Source of the DNA: Dipetalonema caudispina | Taxonomy: Eukaryota; Nematoda; Chromadorea; Rhabditida; Onchocercidae | Direction: 5' to 3' | DNA: 64,000 bases | Assembly (NCBI GenBank): GCA_013365325.1 | Contig: JABVXV010000189.1 | Coordinates: 1 to 64,000, forward strand | Shown here: in pieces, positions 55,001 through 64,000 of the stretch | Position numbering within the stretch: the stretch's first letter is position 1 | Layout: each line of letters opens with the position of its first letter | The notes under the pieces: generated by a model | The model's database searches: none | Seen by the model: only the letters and a program-made list of their open reading frames with translations | What the model was told of the DNA's origin: nothing | Translations under genes and position numbers: made by a program

Positions 55001-58000
55001 TCGTTATCGAGAATACATGGCAGCAATTTATTGGCATGTTTTATAACTTTTCTTGGCTCATTTCATGTACTTGTCGAAGCAGGTAGAATGTCATAAATAC
55101 TTCTTTTTTATTAGAATCCTTTGCTCGATTCATTCACAGTTTATTGAAATTTATTTTTCATCCAGAAATTCCTATTCCTTTTTCACATCTCAGTTACTAA
55201 TTAACCATTGTCCAAATAATATTTCATAGCCATGAAATATGATTAGCTAATACAAATTAGGTTAATATTAAACAATACCGATACTATAATTAAATTACAA
55301 CTGGTCATGTTGTATCCATCCAATCACAATATTACTGATCACTCTGGTTATGCTTATATTATTTATCTAGAATTCTACGTAAGTAATCCACTGTAGCCAA
55401 ATTGTGTAATTTAACTTACACAACTGTAACCGTTCCACTCATTTTAAGGACAATTCATGTGCACAGGTTAAATTACAGCTGGACTGAGAAAAAATATCCG
55501 GCGATAGTATGCTAAAATTAGGCAAAAAGTTAGGTAAAACTTTCGAAATATTCATAAAATGCTTTGAATTTCATTTAAACTTGAAAGGTTATGAATTGAA
55601 ATGACAGTTGTTCTTAAATTTTAAAATTTTATAGTGAAAGTAGAAAATTTCCAAGGTTGGAAGTTTTGTTAAGTTACACTTTGTATTATATTTCCTTAAT
55701 CTCAACAGTAACGAATGTGATGATTAGTGGAAAAATTAGCAAATTATTGGATTAGAAAAAAAATTTACCCAGAAGGACACACATCTGGTTAGGTTATGCA
55801 AGTAACTGTAATTGAAGAATATTGTCAATATTTATTCGTATCTCAAAGATGACTAAAGATTATAAGGTTTTAATTTTAAAATTTCTCAGCTTTTTTCGAG
55901 CTTATTTTCTTCTTGAACTTACCCAGACTTTTTGAACTTATTTTTTCTCAGAAGTAATAAATGATTGAAACCGGATGAATATTTATTAATGATAAAAAAG
56001 AATGAAATTAGGACTTAATAACGCCAACCCGATCTTTCTTATTATTCTCTGACATTTGATTTCAATTAATACTAAACTTTTACCCTCAACAAACGTAGTA
56101 ATTTTAATCACATTCTTCCTAAAAATGTTTTACAAATCAGCAGATTTGTCTTAATAATTAAAAGGAATTAACAGAAAGGATGAACGAATCATCGAAAATC
56201 CGAATCTGATAGGTCATCATTTCGTCCTTTATATCTTCATTTTTCTTTTTTTTTATTTTGCAGTAATGGCATTGTTTTAGTATTTCAACACCTGAATATT
56301 TGATCTACAACATAAATACCACTTTGAAAAATAATGATATTAATTTTGCTAATTATGATTACCTGTCTAATAAATTATTCATTGCAGAAGCTTTGACAAA
56401 ACTTGCGACACGTCTACGTGGGCCATACAACGTAATGGCTGTTTTGATTCCGTTAGCGGTGCAAATTTCTGAAAGTATTATGGTATTTCAGGAAAAAGCT
56501 CCATTAATTTCTGCCAGGGTTATTTTACCTTATTTGATTTGATTATTTTTCATTAATTTCTTCCATCCGAACGGTTACTGGGAAGAAGTAAATACGACGA
56601 ATGCAAATTGGATTACTGCAACATGAAAATATAACAGTTCGGAAAAAGAATCTTAACAACAGATAATTTTACTTAAATCAATAAGTTCATGTTAAATGTT
56701 TTAGTAAATATAACTTTTTAGTTAGTCACTCTGATTTATAGCACTTTTTTGAAAAAAGTTTGTAGAAAATGAATTATCTTCACATATTATTGAATTTTCA
56801 GATTACGAAATTCTAAATTTGAAATCCTGTGTAAAGTAATTAAATTACAGGTAATCAAAATGGACGAAATGATCTGTAATAAGTAATAAGTAAACAAAGT
56901 TAATTTCAGATTGCACGTAAATGTTTGCGAAAAGATGGTGGACAGTTACTGAATCGCGAAACTGCTCCATTCAAAACATCGCCGGAACCATTACCCGATT
57001 TTTCTACTGCCCTAACAAATGCTCAATCACAGTTGCTTACTTCGTTTATCGGAAAGGTCAGTTATAGTGATCAGGTCTGTGTATTACCTTGAAATAAATA
57101 CCAATAATTTTAAACTCTTCAGTTATTGAATTTTTATCACGTTTGTTCTGTCTATTTGTTTGCTTAGTAAAGCCAGTCCACTTTATGTTTTTGCTCTTCA
57201 GGTAGAAGAATCACGAGGATTTTGGAAAATTGGTTCACGACTTACTTGTATCAATTCCACCTGGTCTGCTGCAAACAACGATGACACTTGTTGGGATGGA
57301 ACAAAAATAGTGAATAACTTCAAGACTGTGGTTGAAATGTCTGATGATGGTATCGGATCAAATTTTACAACGAGTAAAAATAAAACTAATTTCATGATGA
57401 TTTTAAATATCTAATTTAATTTTCTATTATGACAGGATTTTAATTTCTTTTAATATATTAAAAATTTGTTTAAATTTTCGGTTTTACCTTAAGATTTTTG
57501 TAACACTACATCATTTTATCCTGACACTATACTAGGTACAGTTCAATAATATTTATAAGTCCCCAACAATTTTAACAATGAAAATTCGAGCAAACTGTAA
57601 ATCGTAGAGGTTTCATCAGAAATTTCAGGTGTATTTCTAACTGAGAGATTGAAATTGCTGATGCTTTCGAACCGACTGTTGGAAAGTTACGAGGGAAGGC
57701 GATTATATAATGAAAGTATAAATATTGATATCGAAGCGAGCGGTAATGGCAATTCATACGTTTCCATTGATGATGAAGATGAGGTAGGCTTTTGTGAAAA
57801 AAATGATTGTCGTTGACGGCTATTATTCAGATTTTATACCAATAAAAATTAATGATATTTAAATGCGAACTAATCTTACATCTTCACAAAAGCGTGGCAA
57901 CCCAATATTTAGGATGAATTTCGGGATGAGGGAAGCGGCTTTGACGAAAATCAGGCGGCAGTGGTAGTCGACGTCGCAGGTTCTCATCGAGACATCATAG

Positions 58001-58161
58001 AACCATTAGCTACCGAAGAATCCGATTTACAAAGTAGTAGCACAGAAGCACCTGAACCGAGTTTTACTTTGCAAATACCAGACGTCGAGATCAAAAAAAT
58101 CTCTTCTCAGATGCCATTTCGCTACATACTGTATTTCATGATTATCTTTCATATTTTATAG
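52090..58161 (+). CDS. Glypican, GPI-anchored heparan sulfate proteoglycan core
   Basis: Eleven in-phase exons: 52090-52207, 52878-53051, 53839-53930, 54104-54232, 54478-54648, 54844-55033, 56388-56518, 56910-57056, 57202-57373, 57629-57783 and 57913-58161, giving 575 residues. A signal peptide (LIALILSPLVYPL) is followed by the glypican cysteine-rich core: CSHLRR, SVCTEI, GSCCTEEIE, AMFTRTYGPLYQ, DCSKNT, YCAQCLP, KPCQMYC, NKCFADY, RGPYNVMAVLIPLAV, KCLRKDG and DDTCWDG. Near the C-terminus an acidic DEGSGFDE (Ser501) is a good glycosaminoglycan attachment site; EASGNG (Ser479) is a weaker one. A terminal hydrophobic stretch predicts GPI anchoring. Glypicans modulate Wnt, BMP and Hedgehog signals. 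Which C. elegans gene (gpn-1 or lon-2) is orthologous was not decided. Intron 6 uses a GC donor. Confidence 0.92.
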
Positions 58162-59280
58162 TATTGCAAATATCCTCTAATATCCTAAAATTTACATTTT
58201 AATTGACGGGAGCTTATCAAAAAGCAAATTCAATAATAGCAAGAAAAACGAAGAGCTAGCAATTGTACAATTTCACTAGAATCATCTACATAGATAAGAA
58301 AAGTTGAAGAAGTTTTATGACAAAAAAATTTTGAAAATTAATTCGTTCCAACGAATACATTTTTAAGAAATTTAAATGTTTTTATTGTCGACAAGTGTAT
58401 GTTGTGTATAAATCTATTATGTTGCTCATTTTATGATAAAATTTATTGTTTTATAACATACTCCTTCCAATAAATGTATGGAAGATTTTAACAGTAATTT
58501 ACATGCGTTTTGTCAACTTCTCAATCTTGATATAAAACTCAGACAAAGAAAAGTGAATTATGATCTATTTTTACAATTTTAAAATTGAAAATGACATTTC
58601 TTATTTCCGAAAGATATTTATTTGATACCAGCAATGGAGAAGTTTGATAAGTTACTTCTAGTGAATGATTTTTCTAATAATACTGACTTCTTAGTGCTTA
58701 TCAAGATAATAGCCTGAAAAAGCTTGGGAAATAATTTTATTCGTATATCAAATTGAAATCCTATGTTACTTTCCGAGAGTTCATAAAAAATATATGTGTA
58801 CATATATATATATATATATACAAAATCAAATTAGGCATAATTATCACGCATGTTACGCAGAACCATTGTCGTTCTTCGTATTTATTGAAAGGACTGAAAT
58901 TAGTATAAATACTCAGGTAATGATTTATTTCAAACACTATAATTCAAAATCCTTGTTTCTTGAAAAAAAGCTCCAAATACTACTCAGCAACCTTTTGTAA
59001 ATATCAAATATTCAAAATTAACGCCACAACATACATGTAAACAAATCCCTAATGTGAGGACAGTATTTCATCTTCTTGACAACTACCAACTGCACAAATC
59101 TAAGTCAGTATTATCGAAGATCAAGTTTGATAAGATGAGCGTTTCTTTTTGGTGGTAGAATTGTACGCTTATATGACTATTAGCGTCCCAAGTAAGACTT
59201 AAGACTGGCTTGAAATATCATTTACTTAAATTTACTCCCTGTTTAGGTTATCACTGGAGTAAATTCAAAATAACAAGCAG
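58162..59280. other. Convergent intergenic region
   Basis: About 1.1 kb between the glypican stop and the R-SNARE stop on the opposite strand, holding both 3' UTRs. It includes a TA microsatellite at about 58802-58820. No exon was recognised. Confidence 0.6.
58802..58820. repeat. TA dinucleotide microsatellite
   Basis: About nine uninterrupted AT units between two genes. Such tracts vary readily in length between isolates. Confidence 0.9.
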
Positions 59281-59973
59281 CTAACCAACGATACCGACGA
59301 CGAAAAGCATACAAGCACCAACGATGGCCATTGTTAAACGTACGCTACGCCACCATATGTTACGTCTAATCTGAATTGCCTTACGCGAAAACTGTTCTGC
59401 TCGAGCTTCCATCTTGTCTAGAATATGAATAGAGGAATAAAGAAGATATCATATTTTACAGTTGAGAAAGGCATCCCTTTAACACGAAGCATTGTCATTT
59501 TAATAAAATATTAAAGCAATGGAATTACAAATGCTGTTGGAGAATTTTCAGATTGGATCGTTTGAATTTTATAAAATTGGAAAGATTTTCTTTAAAGTAC
59601 ATAGCACCACAAAAACATACAATAAAGATTTTTGCTTTTCGTAGGTCAATCAAGGAAGGTCAACTAAGGTTAATGTGTATGTAATATATGATCTATGAGC
59701 TTTCTGATATTGAAATTTCTTGCTAACTTAAAAATGCTACCATTACAACTTAGATTTAATACTTCAAGAATCTGTGAAAGTCCTGAAAAATAAATCACCG
59801 ACGCGTGCGGTTAGATTCTGCAGTCGACCTTCACGCTCAATGATACGATCAATATCACCTCGAACAATCTCTATTACTTCTTCAAGTTCCCTCTGGGTTT
59901 TGTGAAGTCTATTTGGATCCAGTGTTGTTGTTACTCTACCAATATGTGTTATTGGAAGACTAAACGGTTCCAT
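59281..59973 (-). CDS. R-SNARE of the VAMP/synaptobrevin family
   Basis: Two in-phase exons, 59799-59973 and 59281-59417, give 103 residues. A short N-terminal part (MEPFSLPITHIGRV) precedes the SNARE helix (ELEEVIEIVRGDIDRIIERE, then LQNLTARV and ARAEQFSRKA), with the zero-layer arginine in the ERE segment. The juxtamembrane RRNIWWRS contains the tryptophan pair typical of VAMPs. A C-terminal anchor follows (LTMAIVGACMLFVVGIVG), ending right at the stop. Such proteins drive vesicle fusion with syntaxin and SNAP-25 partners. There is no longin domain, so it is VAMP1/2/4/5/8-like rather than VAMP7-like. TTTAAG seven bases before the ATG may be a trans-splice acceptor. Confidence 0.92.
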
Positions 59974-60932
59974 TTTTACCTTAAACCATAAAGTAAGTGT
60001 AAAAATAGGTGAAATTAGGTAAAAACCAATGAGGAGTAAAGAATGTTCATTCATATAAGTGTAACGTGATGGTACGTACGTCACAATCACAGGTAAATAT
60101 TCTAAGAGATGCCAACCCCTAAAACCATCCCGTCTAAAAATCTACTTCCTACTTAATTCATCGTCAACATACGGCAAGATATTTCCAAGTTCTGCTGAAC
60201 TTCGATGAGGTAAAAATTGATAACGGTTGAATATTTAAGAAGGGAAATAATTTAGACATAAATAAAATTAATGAAATGTATGAGGAATAAAAAGGACAGC
60301 ACATCCCGAATATATCCAATGAGTAAACACAACCTTTGTTCGTCTATCACTCAAATTACAATGACAATTAATCGAAGCTTTCATTTTAATCTTTTCATTT
60401 CTTTATTGGAAAAAACAAACAACTTAAAATTTCATATGCAAAAAGTGTTTTTCGGGATGAGAAGCCACTCTATGCATCCAATGTCAATTTGAAACATTTT
60501 TAGACGTCAATAGCGCCGATGAGATGTATTGTTTCGTTGTGGATTATCTCTCTGCCACCATTTGAACTTAGGTTAATTGGGCGGTCATTACTGTGCAGGT
60601 GGTTATAACCATATAATGGTAATTTCAGTTTGTTTCCTGGATGTATCTTGAAGAAGGAAGGAGAATTTCGTTGATAATTTAGGAAGCAAAATACACCCAA
60701 CTCAAGGAAATTTGATCCTAAAAATTGCCTTTATCCCTTTTTTCTTCACTTGCGTTCCCTTTATGTAATAGGTCTCCCTTACTCTTCTCTGATAGCCCCC
60801 TTTATTTGTACAAAATTATTCATCATTGATTACTTATAAGTTTTTTCTTGTCGTATTCGTTCAATAATTTTGCTTAATGAGATTTTTTTAAGAGTTGAAC
60901 TCATGGAATGCGATTGATATGAATGAGGAAAT
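59974..60932. promoter_or_regulatory. Divergent promoter region, R-SNARE and NUP214
   Basis: A 960-base spacer between two head-to-head genes. Small open frames on both strands here lack recognisable features. It most likely carries both promoters. Confidence 0.5.
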
Positions 60933-63615
60933 ATGGCAGATGCGTTTGTGGATATTCCAGTAAGTGCCAAAGTTCTTTCTGTTTTAAAAGTGCTATACGC
61001 CTTTAGCTAGTTTGTTTAGCAGATTACAGTATTCATCTTGCATGTCTTCCGTTCTTGTAATTTGAAGTGCTTCTTCACTTCGTTCCAGGACTTCCAGTTC
61101 CGAGCACTTCAGCGGGTGAGGATATTCGATAAGCCGAATGCTGTATTGTGCGACGGTATATGTCCGTCTTGGATTGCCGTTTCATCGCGATATGGGATTA
61201 TTGTATGTGCATCTGGCTGCAATAAGTTAATATCTTTAAGATGTAGCGATGTTCATCGACTAAACACCAATAAAGCTGATATCAACATAGAAGTGACCAA
61301 TATCCAGACAAAAGTAACCAACCTCCAAGTTGAACAGGTTGATTTATGTCTGTAGTTAACTTTAAACTCAACTTTTAAACTTTCACTAACGGATAGCTTC
61401 TTTTTTTCCTTCTTTTTCTTTGCCTCCAGCTTTGCCTTAAAATTTCATGGCGACCACAAGTTGTTTTCTGTCACATCCATGTTCAAAAGTCATCAGTGCT
61501 GATTTCAAGTTATTTTGCTGTTACATTCTTAATTCATTTACATTATAATTAAAAGTCAGTAGTTCTTTTGATTCTGAATTACTTAAGGAATTTATACATT
61601 GCATGCCAATATCCTTTCAGCCAGTTGCACTGACTGCACTAGCCTGTAATTGCTCAGGTCGCCTATTATCAGTTTCAATGCGAACAGCGTCTGGTGCATT
61701 CGTGTATCTCTACGATATATGTGCATTTGCTGTTGATTATGTTCAGCAGGTTGGTTTATTTAGAGTAATGATTGTGTAAAGTTAGTTTTGTTTTAATTTC
61801 CTGGTCACGGCATTTTGATATTGATGTTTAGGATGGTCATATTATTCTGAAACGACATTCCTTCGTATCTACTATTAGTTGATTGAAACTTTATAATTAG
61901 ACAGTGCTGAAAGAGATTTCTTGCAGAGAGGTCCCGTTTACAGCTTGCGACTTTCTGCTGATCCAAATGCCCAGCCTTGTGCCTTAAAGTGGAACCCGCA
62001 ACAGGATGCTGTATTTGCTGTTGCTACGTCCGATAGCGTATTATCCTGCTATTCTTTTGATATTGAGGTAGTACCAATTCTGGCAAAGTTTTCCGCAAAA
62101 TTTTTAAATTCTATTTCAGTTCGGAACTCGTAATGCTAATTAAACCGAAGCATAAATTTTTTCTTTGCATTACATTTATCATACCTTTTTAAGATATCTC
62201 ATGAAATGCTATTTAATCATATTGTTGTGATATCAGAGAGCGTTGAGAAGTAGTCTCGGAAGTCTGGAACAAGCCGGGAGGGCATTTTTACTTATTGTCA
62301 ACGATCTCCCAACCATGCAATGTATTGAGTTCTCTTACAAGAACGATGCTTGATTGTGAACTACATACTAGGGAATTGTCGCACCACTATTCGGACATTT
62401 CTGATGACATAATAAAAAGTGAAGTTTTTGCAGAAATCGTCTTCGATAACCTTGATTGGCACAGTTAAACACGATAATGTTGTAACCTGTATAGGTTGGA
62501 GTCCAAAGGGGAAGCAGTTGGTCGTAGGTGACATTTCGGGTTATATAAAGCAGTATAAGCCTGAAATGGTATTGGTACGCGTGACACCACCTCCTTTAAA
62601 AGGTATTTTATTATTTGCTTACCGGATGATTTTAACTCGATGCAATGTGACTCAAGCTGGCTAAACATTCATTAGTAGAAAAACTTTTTTTTTCATCATT
62701 GCAGATGAAAACCATGCTCTGCGTTGCGTCGGAATCAGTTGGCTTGCAACCACTGACCTTCTCGTTGCTTATTCTCCCAAGACAGGGCAGGAAGTAGATA
62801 TAACGAAGTTATGTGTGAAAAAGGATGCACCACCTCAATGGATACATTTCGATGATATTAATTTCTGTGGCGATAAGAGCGCTTTCGATCAGCGAGTTGA
62901 ATTTACACAACTGATGGGTTGGAAATTGGTGTTGTGCTCGTCGTCACGGTCCAGTGAGGTAAGCGAATCTTTAAATGGGGAAAAAATTCACGTTAATGAT
63001 TAAAAACCTCGTATTTTTGATCATAGCATCCAGCTTGATGTTAATAATTGTGGAACAAATATTTTTTATTATATGTGAATATTTCCTGAATTGACTTATT
63101 TCAGATAGCAATACTTGGGAAAATTGGCTCTGAGTGGAAAGTCTGGACTTTAGATGATAATGGACGAATTGAAATGCCTCTCGACTCTGAACATTGTGAA
63201 ACATTTCCAGTTGGTGTTTCTATCGATGTGTCATCAATCCTCCCTGTCAAGATTGGTATGCTGTTTGCATTTAATGTGCTTGCTCAGGCTGCTGAGCATA
63301 GTTTTCAATATTAGCGCGGGAAATAAATGTCCATATATAAGAGATTATCTTATGGAACATACCTTAATCAATAAAAAATATTCCTGATTAGCAAATGCAG
63401 TTCGAAAAAGCAGAAAATTTTTCTCGTTAAGGGCATTTTTCATATCGTAGGAATTTCAATGCAATGAAGCCATCAAGTAAATGCGTTTCAGGTGACGAGG
63501 GCAGTGCGGAACGTCCTCCATGTCCTACAATTTTGGTATTATCGTCTCAAGGAGTCCTTCTTGCCTTCAATGCATTATCTTCTCGTGCCGAACATCAAGG
63601 CATTAATATGTATCT

Positions 63616-63652
<37 letters not shown>

Positions 63653-64000
63653 CCTTCTATAATAAAGATTGTTTTGCTGGTAATTTAATTTCTCAGGTAC
63701 AATTCTGTTCAAGACACAGGGTATCCAAACATAGATTTCCTTACTTTGTTAATATCTGTTTGTTAACGTTTATACGACTTAGAAGTTTTAAAGTCAAATT
63801 CCGATGTTCCGAATACAATTATTCTTTAGACAGCCAGAAGGTTTACCGTCAGAAATTTACGGAACAGTAATAGCAAGGGCTGATGTAATACAGAATGCGA
63901 ATTCGTGTATTGGTTCGCTAGATACAAATTGTCAAACTGTTCCGGTGCCTGCAGATACGTCGTACTCATTTATTCCTTTTGAAAGTACATCCGTTCCAAA
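60933..64000 (+). CDS. Nucleoporin NUP214/NPP-14, N-terminal part, cut by window end
   Basis: Exons 60933-60959, 61089-61337, 61621-61749, 61927-62067, 62434-62602, 62705-62958, 63105-63255, 63492-63609, 63697-63720 and 63830 to beyond 64000, all in phase. The start MADAFVDIP joins DFQFRALQRVRIFD, which closely matches the human NUP214 start. Seven-bladed beta-propeller segments follow: WIAVSSRYGIIVCAS, CALKWNPQQDAVFAVAT, the hallmark CIGWSPKGKQLVVGDISGYI, GWKLVLCSSSRSSE, IGSEWKVWTLDDN and ILVLSSQGVLLAF. NUP214 sits on the cytoplasmic face of the nuclear pore and binds the helicase DDX19/Dbp5 through this propeller during mRNA export. The coiled-coil and FG-repeat parts would lie to the right, outside the window. 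Confidence 0.93.
63617..63652 (+). repeat. Homopolymer of about 36 T
   Basis: An uninterrupted T run inside the 87-base intron between NUP214 exons 8 and 9 (63610-63696). It makes up over a third of that intron, close to its donor. Its length as given may be affected by sequencing slippage. Confidence 0.9.

Overview
The window is AT-rich animal DNA with nematode gene architecture: many short exons, introns mostly of 50-400 bases ending in TTTCAG or TTTTAG, and polypyrimidine-AG sites just before several start codons, as expected for spliced-leader trans-splicing. Gene content fits a spirurid or filarial worm (dTDP-rhamnose epimerase, a nematode-only nuclear protein, glypican, AMAN-1-like mannosidase), but species cannot be fixed from sequence alone. 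Most exon models below were built by hand; unless noted, all splice phases agree.

Left part (1-26,600): RHO-1 small GTPase (minus, 4075-6071), a lysosomal alpha-mannosidase with about 22 exons (minus, 10231-17559), a large gene-poor gap, then an F-box protein (plus, 23247-26527). Middle (26,500-41,300): a nematode-type one-pass membrane protein behind a tandemly duplicated octamer/TATA unit (plus, 27012-29101), converging on a dTDP-4-dehydrorhamnose 3,5-epimerase (minus, 29609-30582), an RYBP/YAF2-type Polycomb adaptor (minus, 32652-33877) and an acidic, possibly LIN-14-like nuclear protein (plus, 37776-41271) followed by several let-7 seed matches. Right part (42,400-64,000): a head-to-tail minus-strand cluster of TRMT13 tRNA methyltransferase, Mediator subunit MED31 and a canopy-type ER chaperone; a glypican (plus, 52090-58161); an R-SNARE of the VAMP type (minus, 59281-59973); and, divergently transcribed, the N-terminal half of NUP214/NPP-14, which runs off the right edge.

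The most notable observation is the MED31/canopy boundary: the predicted last exon of MED31 and the first exon of canopy share 71 bases on the same strand in different reading frames. Other points are three GC-AG introns (canopy, glypican, mannosidase), one mannosidase exon with no canonical acceptor, the duplicated promoter-like unit at 26816-26962, and an intact RYBP homologue in a nematode. No rRNA, tRNA, transposon, CRISPR array or bacterial insertion was recognised.
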